DNA of 64,000 bases from Asterias rubens (Eukaryota > Echinodermata > Asteroidea > Forcipulatida > Asteriidae). The notes under the pieces were generated by a model, which had not been told where the DNA came from, did no database searches, and was given only the letters and a program-made list of their open reading frames with translations. Where the stretch lies: contig NC_047065.1 of the NCBI RefSeq assembly GCF_902459465.1, positions 6,196,309 to 6,260,308 on the forward strand, read 5' to 3'. Of this stretch, positions 1 to 11,500 are shown piece by piece. Position 1 is the first letter of the stretch, and each line of letters starts with the position of its first letter. The position numbers and the translations under genes were made by a program.

Positions 1-1084
1 TGTGTGGTGTACAAAGTAAATATGAATATGTATGAGGTAACGTTCCGCGGTGGTAGTTTCCAGCAGATACATTGCATCACTACGTCACCTTATGGATATT
101 CATGACTTGCAAGATTTGACGGGCGCCCACGATCAACAGGGAGGAGAATCATTAAAACATGGCGGCGCCCTAGTACATGTCACGTTAAATGTAATTTTTG
201 TACACGATTTTTTGGACCAATTTTCAAATCATCACATCTGGACAAAGTCATCATTTAGTAAGCCCTGTTATGTGTCATAGTAATTCCACAACTGTAAGTA
301 AGGAATAAAATGAGGTATGTTGGAGTAGTATAGGACTTTTTTAAATGGGAGAAATTTGCAATCAAACTACCACGCATTTTGCGTCTTTGAAAACTTAGCG
401 TTTAAGACATGTATCGAAGGTGGGCTGTAATGGTGACAGTGATGAGACCGATGTTAAAAGCGGAGCCATTAACAGCTCAACAAGGTGGGCTACCCTACAC
501 ATACGTTACTTTATAATAATAACCACTTGACTCTTCGAGGTGGTTTTGCTTGTTGCCAAGTTTGTTAAGTCAAAATTAAAACGCCGGTGCCGAGTTTGTA
601 TGGTGCCGAAATTCTTGGTGCCTGAGATTATTTCTATGAAAAAATGGTGGTGCCACATACGAAAAGTTATTCTTGCAAGGTGCCGAGTTTGCAAGGTGCC
701 GAGTTTGTAGGTGCCGAGATTTAACTTTAAAACTTTCTTTAATTAATAATCTTTCTATCTTATTAATATATACACTAAAATGATGTAGAATATCTCCATC
801 AAAACAAAAACTCCTTTTTAATTTACTCACTTCAACAAAATGTTATTTTAAAGATCATACTTACGGCGGAATATCACCGGCGTGAAGAATTACCACATGC
901 CACAGTCAGCGGTCAACATGTGTGTTACTATCTCTAAGCGTCCATCCAACGGGTTCTCTGATTGGCGTACCAGATAAAATGAGGTGAAATCTGTCCAATA
1001 GTATCACTCGTCTTTGCCACCATTTTCTTACAATTTATTAAGGGAATCTGAACTCTTGGTGGCGCTGTCACCACAACAAATTAT
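1..1084. other. 5' flank, no gene recognised
   Basis: No coding exon is recognised here. The stretch 570-720 contains several loose copies of a short motif, GGTGCCGAGTTTG, spaced irregularly, which look like a degenerate minisatellite. The short open frames have no recognisable domain. The right edge grades into the CHTF8 promoter. Confidence 0.5.
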
Positions 1085-1096
1085 TTTCGCGCGAAA
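1085..1096. promoter_or_regulatory. Palindromic E2F-type site upstream of CHTF8
   Basis: The sequence TTTCGCGCGAAA is a perfect 12-bp palindrome. It contains the E2F/DP consensus TTTSSCGC on both strands and lies about 90 bp upstream of the CHTF8 start codon. E2F sites are established regulators of S-phase genes, which fits a clamp-loader subunit. Seen: the palindrome and its position. Inferred: that it is bound by E2F. Confidence 0.5.
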
Positions 1097-1186
1097 CGTT
1101 TAACAGAAGTGTCTTCGAGTTTTTTGGCACAAAATTATAACATTTGTTTGTGCACCGAACTAAATATCCATGCTTCATTCAGTAAG

Positions 1187-2554
1187 ATGGTTCAACTGGT
1201 CGTGAAAGTGTAAGTACGCTGAGCAAGTTTTGTTTTAACTTATTTATAATAACTAACAAATTAACTTTGCGGAATAGACACGAATTTTTGCAATATTTTT
1301 ATTGGAAAACACATGATGAAGAAACACTCCCTCCTGACTTTTTAGTTTTACCTCGAACTATTTCGGTTTCATCCGGCTATCGTCTCCCGTAACGCTATCG
1401 TCTCCCGTAACGATAGCCGGACGAAACCGAAATAGTTCTTTTATGATTTACAAAACCCACCATCATTAGTTGCATGATTGGTAAACATTCCGTGCAGCCG
1501 CTTGTGCTAGGAAGTACCTTGTATATCCATTGTGTTTTCCTCTGAAGAATTAATTTTAAATAAATAAAATAAAAATTTAAAATAAATCGTTCCAATCCAC
1601 TCCGTATCCTTCTCCTTGGCCCCAGCACGCCTGATATCAAAATCTTTCGCTTTTTGAAGAAGAAAAAAACATATCCAACGATCTGCATCATGAAACATTT
1701 ATATGTGGCTAGACCCGTGCTAGGGTAGTACTATCTATCGTATCAGTTATATATTTTTTCAAACATTTTAACCACGGGCACAACTACAATTCTGCAATTT
1801 TACCACTCAGTACACTCCTTCCCCTTGAGCTTCTGTGATTTATGAATAACCACTGAGCAGTGCTGAGCCAGTGAGAGAGTGTGGCACTACTGACACTGTG
1901 CCAGTGACCCAACTATTATTATTAACTTTGTTTTATTTTTGAAAAGAGCTGAATCAGAGGGCAGCATTCCAGAATGGATGTTACTCGAGATGCAAGGGCA
2001 TCTGGAATCCCCAGGTGAGGAACAACTCGCAGGAAACTTCATCGGTGATCTTCATTTCAACAAGAAGGTATAAAGACACTAGAGGTGTATTGTTTTATTT
2101 TTGCTTTTTACCCATACAACAGTGATTGTTGTGTGTATCAATATTTTGGTTGCATGTGCCATGGGAAATTAACTGTTCTTGTTAATACAATTATCTTGAG
2201 TAATTACCAATGGTGTCAAGTGCCTTTAATATATTAGAATATTCCATTGATCCCATATATTCATATCATTTGCAGGGAATTCCAATTATTATCATTGGAC
2301 ATCACATTTTATACGGCAAAGTGGCAAACCTGGATAAGCCCTACATTGTCCTCATCAAAAACAGTAAATCCACAACAAGTGACCCTTCCGTCTCGGACTC
2401 TGGAGACCTTAATGACTCTGTTGCCATGGATACGGACAATCCCAAGGATGAGGACTCTGACGGGATTTATTACAAAGTGTCTGCGGCCATCAAGAGGAAG
2501 ATTGTGTTTAAGACCCGACCCAAGCCAATCATCACGTACGTCCCAAAGAAATGA
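1187..2554 (+). CDS. CHTF8: Ctf8 / CHTF8, CTF18 clamp-loader subunit
   Basis: Three coding exons join in frame: 1187-1209, 1947-2067 and 2276-2554, giving 140 aa. Donors are GTAAGT and GTATAA; acceptors are AAAAG and TTGCAG. The protein starts MVQLVVKV and carries the Ctf8 hallmarks: PEWMLLEMQG (about 16-25), LAGNFIGDLHF (about 36-46), GHHILYGK (56-63) and the C-terminal FKTRPKPII (about 127-135). Ctf8 joins Ctf18 and Dcc1 to form an alternative RFC that loads or unloads PCNA and supports sister-chromatid cohesion in the nucleus. The animal family is about 120 aa; this one is longer because of an acidic, Ser/Asp-rich insert at about 78-110. The start is the first ATG and matches the conserved family start. 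The identity is strong; the first short exon (7.7 codons) is supported by family match and splice signals only. Confidence 0.93.
1349..1438. repeat. Small palindromic repeat in CHTF8 intron 1
   Basis: Inverted arms AACTATTTCGGTTTC and GAAACCGAAATAGTT flank a doubled TATCGTCTCCCGTAACG block, so the segment can fold into a long hairpin. No coding capacity is seen. It is probably a very short non-autonomous element. Confidence 0.6.
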
Positions 2555-3800
2555 GTTAAAAAGTCGAGGACAAGGTTGGACTAAAAAAACAAAAACCATT
2601 AGCGTTTGCTAACTTCGTTCAGATGAACTTCCCATCACATGGCTGGAATTTCATTTTGTAAAGGGCAAGGCCATTTTTGTTTTGTAAAGGGCAGTTCCAT
2701 TTGAAAGACTGTGGGAAAGATTGGATAGGGCACCAAGGTGAAGACCAGGGGCAACAGAGGCTTTTGTGGCCTTGGTGTTACTCCAGGCCTGCCAACCTTG
2801 CTCAGTCCATCATCCAGGGGCAACACTGATTGGAACTGGTCTATTCTGAAATCGGAAAAATATTACCTTTAAGGAACGTTACAGAATTGGTAAAGAAAAC
2901 AAAATCGTGAAGATCACAGATTTACATCAAACTTACACGGTCTAATGATGATGATAGTAGAAACATCCCTGGAGTGGAAATATTTTGTGCCTGAAATGTA
3001 ATATTTGATGAGAAATAAATAATTTAACTTTGCGTTTGAAGTATACCGCTCACTGAGCGTTTTATTCACTTTTTTGTTTGCATCAGTGTCATGCAAAATG
3101 TGTAATCAGTGATTCACTATTTTCTCGTGACGCCGCTCGATCTCAAACTTCTACAGGTCTGCCAGTTTATGTATATGGTGGATTACATAAAGTGCTTACA
3201 CTGCCAGCAGTTCTGTAATGTTCCTTTAACCTGAGCAGTGTCCTGGGCGGATTAAATCCAATTTAAGGACTTGTATTGCCTAATGGCAGGGCCATGTTAT
3301 TTATAAGTATTGGCTACAACACACCACACAACTTTAAAATTACCCTTTTCAAAGTTGAGGCCAAAGAGACCAAAGTTAAACTTTGGGAAGTCAGGTTTGA
3401 AATTGTTTGCAGTAATCCTCATATATTCATCAACAAATTTGTTTGGTCAGTTTCGAAGCCAAATTTTTAACACATGTTCAATTTGTTATAGATTACAACA
3501 AAAATTAATGTCAGTCACACAGATGTATTCAAGACTAATGAAATTGTGTCATTATCTTCCCAAAAAATAAATGACGTGCCTAAAATGACCTTATGATGAT
3601 AAAAGTTTACCAACATTTTATCAATCAAACGAAAATTTATTTCCAATTGAAATAGTTTTTTTAGGGCCTGATATAAATAAAATAAACATGTTAACTTCAT
3701 TTGTTGGTAGTGACTCTGCTTCTTTATATAATTGTATTTTTTTTTTGTATTATTATTTAATATTTCTGTCACTGAAACTAAGGATACCTCCTCATAAGGG
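2555..3800. other. CHTF8 3' region and intergenic sequence
   Basis: This follows the CHTF8 stop codon. A possible polyadenylation signal, AATAAA, sits at 3014-3019, about 460 bases past the stop. The part from about 2905 to 3020 resembles the end of the palindromic repeat found at 24536-24842 (shared TAGATTTACAT-like and ATGATGATAGTAGAAA motifs), so the polyA call is weak. The rest shows no gene. Confidence 0.4.
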
Positions 3801-3803
3801 AAC

Positions 3804-4168
3804 TTAAAGGCAGTGGACACTATTGATAATTACTCAAAATAAATATTAGCATAAAACCTTACTTGGTGATGAGGAATGGGGAGAGGTTGATGGTATAAAA
3901 CATTGTGAGAAACGGCTCCCTATGAAGTGACGTAGTTTTCGAGAAAGAAGTAAATTTCCACGAATTTTATTTCGAGACCGAAATCAACCATCTATAAACG
4001 CACACAACTTCGTAAACAAAGGTGTTTTTTTCTTTCATTATTGTCTCGCAAGTTTGATGACCGATTGAGCTCAAATTTTCACATGTTTGTTATTTTATGC
4101 ATATGTTGAGATACACCAACTGTAAAGGCTAGACTTTGACAATTACCAATAGTGTCCACTGTCTTTAA
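3804..4168 (+). mobile_element. Family 1 palindromic MITE, near-complete
   Basis: The borders read TTAA-AGGCAGTGGACAC on the left and GTGTCCACTGTCT-TTAA on the right, so TTAA is either the target duplication or part of the terminal repeat. The interior has the family landmarks: AACGGCTCCCT, TTTTCGAGAAAGAAGTAA, TTTCGAGACC and AAATTTTCACA. It is non-coding and non-autonomous. Copies of this family recur throughout the window. Confidence 0.8.
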
Positions 4169-4269
4169 TCACTTTACCTATCAAGGCTGAGGAAACCGGT
4201 AAACAAGGGTGCATGCTATGTGAACCAGGGTTAACCCCCATTCTCCACAATAAAGTACTCTGGGTTCTT

Positions 4270-4634
4270 TTAAGCCGGCCTCAGGTCGACCTTGCGTCAA
4301 CGATAAACAGTCAGCGATTGACTTTTCAGGAACACACTGCACCTGAGCCAAGACCATCGGGATTTTTTCAGTCGGCGAGTGTTTACGACCGTTTACGACC
4401 TGAGCGTAACTGCGATGATTTGAAAGACAATCTGAAACAGTCAACGCTCGACAAAATTAACAGTCGCAAGAATAGAACAATATTTCACCTTGAACGACGT
4501 GATCCCGACGGTCGGGAACCAATCGCAGGCGCACGATTTCTCAGTCGTTGTGACCTGGACATATTTTGTCTACGCGGTTCCGACGGTTTGTTGCGGGCGC
4601 AAGAAAATTGTAGGTCGACCTGAGGCCGGCTTAA
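4270..4634. mobile_element. Short TIR element (ends TAAGCCGGCCTCAGGTCGAC)
   Basis: Matching terminal inverted repeats of about 22 bp start TAAGCCGGCCTCAGGTCGAC on the left and end GTCGACCTGAGGCCGGCTTA on the right. TTAA sits at both edges, which suggests a TTAA-targeting (piggyBac-like) mobiliser, although family 1 shares the same border. The GC-richer interior has one 136-codon open frame with no recognisable domain, so this is a non-autonomous element. Only one copy is seen in the window. Confidence 0.7.
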
Positions 4635-4789
4635 TGTGCACTAATTTCATACATCAGAGGCGAAACCAGCAGGGGACGGAAGTGGGAGGGGTGGGGGGGG
4701 GGGAGGTTGCATGGGCTTTAAACCACACCTTTTCACAATCAGAACTCTTGCACAGTCCAGCCCCAATGAGATCAAGCTTTGAATAATGT

Positions 4790-4925
4790 CATCAGTTAGT
4801 AAGGGAATAAAAGGGTAGCGACGAGTTAGTTATGCACACCCACGTGACGCGCTCTCCACCAATGGGAGTAGAGAAACTGTCTGGGGTATTTATGAATGTT
4901 GTATTTGACCCCTGTTAAAACCAAT
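4790..4925 (-). repeat. Dispersed repeat copy (shared with 60835 and 63715)
   Basis: The segment carrying CACGTGACGCGCTCTCCACC and CTGTCTGGGGTATTTATGAA is the reverse complement of sequence repeated near 60820-60900 and 63715-63800, where it reads as a hairpin with GGTTCTTGATAATTTACC arms. It is a fragment of a dispersed non-coding element. Confidence 0.5.
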
Positions 4926-5745
4926 CTTTATAAAATAGACAGCGTGCGCAATATCTGATTTTCCAGCGTTACCTTTTCTGGGGGGTTGATGTTGGGCCAG
5001 TGTTCTGCATTACTCACAGAAGTAAATGTTTGAACCCCAACCATCAGCTCCTAATAGTAAACTCAACTTTTTAATAGTTTTGGTATGGGGGACTTCGCTT
5101 TTGTTTTCATAAACTTGATAGAAACTGGGTGCCATTAGAAAAACAGACGGCCACTCGAAACATCAATGCAAACCAAACAGGATATGTTGACACGAGCTTG
5201 ATATCTTGCCAACTATTCCACTTTCACAGAACCGATATGTATGGGCGACTTCCTTCATGCAAGACTACAGAACATTGTTATACTGGCCGTATTACACCGC
5301 TGGGTTGGATGAGTGCCAGTCCATGGTCCATGTTCCATGCATGTGCCTCACATTGTGTCATGTCTTGTAAAACTTAATACATAAACAAACAAACATGTGT
5401 TGACAAGGCCTACTTGAAGCCCAAAGTCTGTATTTTGTGCCTACTGTGATAGAACCTTTCTCTGTGACAGTATAATTCTATAATCCTAATCCATACGAGT
5501 AGGCATATAATGTAAAGTGACTTGAAACACCGTATGTGGACTAACACACTCCACACAGTGTTTTTGACAGGGTTGGAGGACAACATGATTAAATGCTGTT
5601 TGATACCCTCTTTTTGTGTACAAGCAGATTGGCACATGGAAACTTTTTGTTAAGGAACTTATTTCATATCTTATTTTTGTTGTGTGCTAAGGGTTAGTTT
5701 CACAGTAGACAATAGCAGTTCACAGGTTAGCAACACTGAGCAACC
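4926..5745. other. Intergenic, nothing recognised
   Basis: Open frames here are short and without recognisable domains. No repeat family from elsewhere in the window was identified. Confidence 0.4.
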
Positions 5746-5752
5746 CCTGCAG

Positions 5753-6134
5753 CAATTGCCTTGGATCGGTCGAGTTGGTTCCTGGAAACCGTTTGTTCTG
5801 AAATGCATAATGGAGACGATCAGAAATATTATTTAAAGTTTCGTATAATGTTTCATACAATTCATACAAGTATCACTCGAAATTGCACTTCCTTTTACGT
5901 CGCTACTTCCATGCTAACACGGTCGGCTACTCAACATTTTGGTTCCACAAAATGGCCGACGCGTGTTTCTTCGCGCGTAAAAGGAAAATCGTGCAATTTC
6001 GAGACATGTTTGTGTGTATCATTATATATTTTACTTTTAAGATATTTGTCTAACCATATACATTTCATAACAAATGGTTTCAAACGCTTTCCAAAGACCA
6101 ACTCGCCCGCTCCAGGGCAACGTGTTCCTTTAAG
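5753..6134 (+). mobile_element. Family 2 palindromic MITE, diverged copy
   Basis: The left end TTGCCTTGGATCGGTCGAG is mirrored by CCAGGGCAACGTGTTCCTTTAA on the right (two bases diverged). Inner inverted arms carry the CGAAATTGCAC and GTGCAATTTCGAG blocks and the AATGGCCGAC core. It is a hairpin-forming, non-coding element, also present at 20563, 36731 and 62999. Confidence 0.75.
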
Positions 6135-6816
6135 CCTTTGTGAAACACACTTCGATTGCGTGTGCGTACACGACAAACACAATACTGCGCTGCGCACGTG
6201 GTAGCTTGCGGTAAAACCTGACCCCGCGCTATATTTACATACAATGTTAACCAGCTGTTTATCGTATCACTGACAGAAATTCAATGCGTCCACGCTGTAA
6301 GGAAAACCCGTGACATTGTAAACAAATACTGAAATCTGAATCGAAAACACAATGACAGTACGCCTACTTGATGTAGTTAATATAAAAACATATTTCGAAA
6401 TAGATAGAGGACGTTGACCATTACAGTCGGCCGAACAACGGACTTTCTGGCAGGAGTCGGGTGTTTTACCTTATCAACACTTTATAGACAAAAGACTCGG
6501 TTATTATTTGTTCAACCTTCCACCGTTGCAAGGTTCAGCGGCCCTGTCAAACCCCTACGGAGAAAGATAGCGACCCAAGGCAGACAATGCAGGGTTAAGT
6601 GTTTCCACGAAGGTAGGTTGGTCCATGGTTTTTCTTTCGCGCTTAGTGCCAAAATAAGAATTTATCGTCATGTGGTAATTTTAGAAGTGGAGCATTTTTG
6701 TGTGTGCAATCTTTCTAACTACGCTCATTATGAGTTCTGTAACGTGCAGTAGTCAAGTCGAGTGAGTCGTGGAAGGCTGAAGCTGATCTAACACACATCA
6801 CAGTTAGTGTTCATTG
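6135..6816. other. Intergenic, nothing recognised
   Basis: A 112-codon open frame at 6414-6752 lacks any recognisable motif, and its composition resembles the surroundings. No gene is called. Confidence 0.35.
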
Positions 6817-7420
6817 TTAAAGGCAGTGATGGACACAAGGTAATTACTCAAAATAATTATTATTATTACACAAGAATTGTCAGTCTTTTGTATGACTTCA
6901 GACTTTTTAAAAGTCTACCTGGTAATAAAAATGCTGTACTTTTTGTCCAAGTTAAATAAGACATGCTCTTTGATCTACTTTTCTTGCACTAAGGATATTG
7001 TTCCCAAAGCTCCTTGCAATCTAGAACTCCAAAGGGTGATCAGAAGATTGAAATGCCATCATTTCAATGTATCCCCTAATATTTGAATCACAGTTTCAGA
7101 CTTTTTTGTTGGCAATGACTCTCATCCCTGCTTGGTGACAAGCAATTGGAAGAGGTTGGTAGTAGAAAACCTTGTGAGAAACGGCTCCCTCTGAAGTAAT
7201 TTTCAACAAATTTGATTTCGAGACCTCAAGTTTAGAATTTGAGGTCTCGAAATCAAGCATCTGAAAGCACACAACTTCGTGTGACCAGGGATTTTTTTCT
7301 TTCATTGTTATCTCGCAACTTCGATGACCAATCGAGCTCAAGTTTTCACAGATTTGTTACTTATGCATATGTTGAGATACACCAAGTGAGAAAATTTGTC
7401 TAATGTAATGTCTTTTTAAA
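6817..7420 (+). mobile_element. Family 1 MITE, interrupted copy
   Basis: The left end (TTAAAGGCAGTG) starts at 6817 and reaches the TAATTACTCAAAATAATTAT block. Unrelated sequence of about 230 bp follows, and the family resumes near 7131 with the AACGGCTCCCTCTGAAGTAA, TTTCGAGACC and CAACTTCGATGACC landmarks. The right terminus is eroded. Confidence 0.65.
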
Positions 7421-7799
7421 CATTGATGTAACGTTTTGAGGATTAACAGTGTCATTATTTAATGTGAGTAGGCCATTACCAACATGGGTTTATTACCCAA
7501 TATTGACAAAATAACAAGATTCACATTGCTAGGTACATATCGTCTGCACATTTAATTTATTTTTCACCTCCGACCGCATCGTCAATGGACGTCGTTTATG
7601 TTTACACAAATCCCGGATTAAAGGGCCATCCAAGCGTCAAAAGTTTTCTGGTTTTGTTTATATAGGGGGAAGGTGCAATCGCACAGTCCAAGCATTAGCA
7701 TTAATTAGACCTTTCGTGCAAATCTTCGAACATTGGCACGCGCGAGTTTGTTATCCATCTTAAGGATTAATTTATTTTCCACAATATCTAAACATATCG

Positions 7800-7990
7800 A
7801 TTTCATGATATCACCAAACTCATCTTATCTTTTTCTAGGATTAATCTTAGGACTTTAACGACGAGTTAAGTTCCGTATCGTAGAAATTAGGACGCACTGA
7901 ACCCATTATAAGTTATGATGAATTACTCGACGTCCTAAAATCATATAGACGAAATAGGATTAATCCTAGCGTTTCGTGAAATCGGTTAGA
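7800..7990. mobile_element. Family 5 repeat, old copy
   Basis: Outer arms CGATTTCATGATATCACC and GTTTCGTGAAATCGG, with TAGGATTAATCTTAGGAC and ATAGGATTAATCCTAG blocks inside, match the family at 45062, 46421 and 50931. It is more diverged than those copies. Confidence 0.5.
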
Positions 7991-8589
7991 TGTGTGCTGA
8001 ATTCAACTTGACGATGCTTGAGACCAAAGTGGTCAAAACAGTATTTACACAAAAGTGCTAAACGCGAGAAAACTTTGTTTTGGGCAATATTTTTTTTTTT
8101 GCGCCTTTAGATTTTTTGTTCTCCATATGGCCTACGTAGGTGGGTATCAGGAAAGATTAATTTGTAATATTTCTTTCAGATACAACAACTAATTACGCCC
8201 CCCGCCCTTCACGATCAATGCTTTGAATATTAGCGTCCTTTGTTTTTGTTGATTGTTTGTTGTACGAAGACGAAGACTGTATAGATGGTATAATTGACTA
8301 TACAACAACTTTATAAATATACTTGTTTAACCACAACAAATGTTAAATAAAAAATTTTAAAAAATGGTGGAAGTCCCACGCTACGGTTTCAAAATGTATA
8401 TTACAAGAAGCCAACAACTATATCTGTGCTTTGTCTGGCAGCGTCCCTAAATCCGAGTTTTGATCTGTTAACAGGCACCTATAGGTTCTACGGAAAGAAT
8501 AATGCAAATGAGTCGTCCACTTGACCCATCAAAGATATTGTTGTTGTTTACCAGAAGTTTCACTTAAACAGCGGTTGTTTCCTGCTAGC
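7991..8589. other. Upstream region of the ML-domain gene
   Basis: No exon is recognised. The open frame of the first coding exon extends upstream to about 8521 but without an ATG before 8590. A leader exon or the promoter may lie here but cannot be defined. Confidence 0.35.
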
Positions 8590-11500
8590 ATGAGAATGAC
8601 GTTCAAACGGGGAGTCGTTGGTGGTCTAATGACTGTGACGGCATTTGTTGGTCTTTATTTGGGATTTTTCAACCACCCACCGCCTTCCGACACACTGGAG
8701 GCGAATGCGCACCATCACGGCGAAACGGGCGGGAAAGTGGGCCCGCCCAAATTTGCAGATTTCGGCCCTCCGCCGAAACAGTCCGACGGATTCATCCGAA
8801 GTATCCAATTGCACAATAACACGGCGAAGCGGACCAATGGCAAAGCCTCGCGGAACCACCCTGCTGTTCAGGCTGCTGATAGGCCTATATTAGCTGTCAC
8901 TGCGGGGGTTCAACATGCTGACAACGGTGGGAAAGACAACCCAGAGACCGTATTGGGCGATACCAAGAAAGTCGACTTTGATTTGTCGAAACAAGATGAC
9001 GAAAAAGTCGAAGTGAAAAATGACATCGCATCTGGGGAAACGTCATCTGAAACTAAACATGTCGCTGTTGTCAACGACGTCAACGACCAACCAAACGCAA
9101 AGGAAGATGAAGTCAAAAGTGAGGCCATTAAGAAAGATGGCAAGGCATTAGCCGTTAGAGACCACAAAATTCCAAAGATTGATTGGGACCTGTGGATGAA
9201 GGATAACGGTTTTGTAGACATCGGAACTCTTTGGGGGTATTGTGGTAAGTTCAAAATGTATCACATTCAACGTATTTATTGTATACAAAGAATTATAAAC
9301 TTCCGGGTTGACCCGGATCCGGGTTCCGTGGGACATAAACGCATTGTTTTCTGGGTCAGTATGACCCGGGAGTCTGTGCCAAAAGGTCAATCTAAAGATG
9401 CAGAATCTATGATGACTTTCCATTTAAAAAAAAACACACCAATCTATGATGACTTTCCATTTAAAAAAAAAAACCCACCATTTTCTAGGTCAGCCTGTCT
9501 CGGATATAGGACACGAAATCTGGGTCAATATTCGAAGTCAACTTTGAGAAACACTGATTAAACCAAACTCTAAAATCTTCCGGTCAGAATTTCCGTCTGA
9601 CCGGGAGTGTCTTTTCTGCATTTTGCAATGCTATCAACGTAACGGTGTTAAACCTCGTTTATAGCTTCTTTATTATTATAGGTATATTTCCAGGATAGAG
9701 GCACAATGCCTTCATATATAGTCTCTCAACGTTTTGCAGAATGGAAAGGATATCTAAATCCATTTTATGACTTGGTCATGCCAGAAAAATCGGATTGACC
9801 TGTAGTTATTGAGGTGATTATAACAAAACAAAAATTGCCTCTTGAAACGCTCCGCCATTTTGTAGAGTCAAAACATGTGGTTCAAATATAGAAACTGTAC
9901 AAAGCACACTTTTTCGACATATATTTTTGTGAATCATATAATTTAGTCTTCTTTTAAAATAATTATCCAATATATGTTCATTTCATACCAACGTTTTTGT
10001 ACTACATCACAAAGCGCCCAAATCCGAAGGCAAAGTCACTATAAAGATAGCTTTGAGACTATTTTTAAAAGAACAGTATTTCCAGCCAACGTGGCAATTC
10101 CTGTTAGTATTACCTAAAAGTCAACAAGTGTGCCATACAATGTTTGAACAATACAACAATAGTAAAAAGATAACATTTATTCTGGCTAGCCTTACGGTGG
10201 TTAACGTGTTTAACCCCAGGTCAGAGTACAAAGGTTAACGATTGGTCTCTCCAGTTGATTGTTGACATAATAAATACAAGTATTGCAGCATATAAGAATG
10301 ATCTAAAATTAAATATTAATGAAACGAATCGGTGGTTAGTTCTTGCCAATTCGTTATCTTTGTTATTTTTGTAAAATGTATTCGCTGACCTCCAAATATT
10401 GAAGACGTTTTTAGGGGCTTATTAATGGGAGCTTTGAAAAAAAAAAATAAGCACAAACAAACAAACAAACAAACAAACAAACCAACAAGCAACCACCCAC
10501 ACCACAAGAACACACTGATAGGTGCAACTACACACATGTGTATAATAACCTTGTGCTTACGAATGATAAAAATGTGTATGGAACTTCGTAAAAACAATTA
10601 TGTGGAAGTCCCCTCCCCCCCCCCCACCCCCTCTCTCTATTGTTGTGTTGTTATTGGTCCTTTGAAAAAAAACACGGCTCTGTCTTTGGTTGTTATTCTT
10701 TATACAGATGATTCTGACCCACCGGTGATCGGGAAAGTCTTACTCATGAAAGACGAGGACAGGGGAGGACTGAAGATTGTGGTTGTTATGAACACCACAT
10801 TCGGTAAGAAGTAATTGCATTGATTGCGAATCACGTAACTGTTATGTGTACAAAGAATAACCTTTGTAATCCAGGTAATTTTGCTGTGCGGCGAGATACG
10901 AACGAGATCATAATGAGTAATTTAACATTTTTGTGTCACTTTTTCCACGTCAATTCAAGAGTTGTGACATGGTTGTTTCTTTCTTATTTCGGTAAGCATA
11001 ATTTTGTTTTGCTGAGCTGGTCTGTGGGCTCTGTGGGCATCTCTATGCAGTTGGGCCCATCTACTATTCTAATTGTGTAGTTCTGAGCATGCACCTATAA
11101 GCCACTTCGGAATGTCAGTGGCGCATGTCTGTTAACTGCTGACAACGCATTTTGTCTATCTCCCGTAACCTTTTGACAATACCCGCTGGTATTGTTAAAA
11201 GGTTATTGGAGATAGACAAAAATAATGCGTTGTCAGCAGTAACAGCCGACATTCCGAAGTGGCTTATTACATCCCTATTATTACAATACAGATATGCTTG
11301 TTGCATTGGCTGTCACACCTGAGGCCGTGAGGTCAAGCAATGGGAGACTTTCTGGGACGATAGAGGGCAGCAGACTTACCGGGTAAATCCATTGTTCTCA
11401 GAATTATGCGCATGTTCAGAACTACGTAAACAATGGAAATTTACCCGGTATGTCTGCTGCCGCCTAGCGTTGGAAAGTCTCCTATTGAAACGTGCACGCG

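Noticed and set aside
4213-4623. 136-codon plus-strand frame
   Set aside because: It lies almost entirely inside the TIR element at 4270-4634 and has no recognisable domain.
8521-8589. Upstream extension of the ML protein from a TTG codon
   Set aside because: There is no ATG in this stretch, and the 8590 ATG places a basic N-terminus directly before the hydrophobic segment.
9245-9561. Continuation of the first ML exon to a stop at 9561
   Set aside because: A consensus GTAAGT donor at 9245 joins in phase to the next ML-domain exon, and the read-through is repeat sequence.
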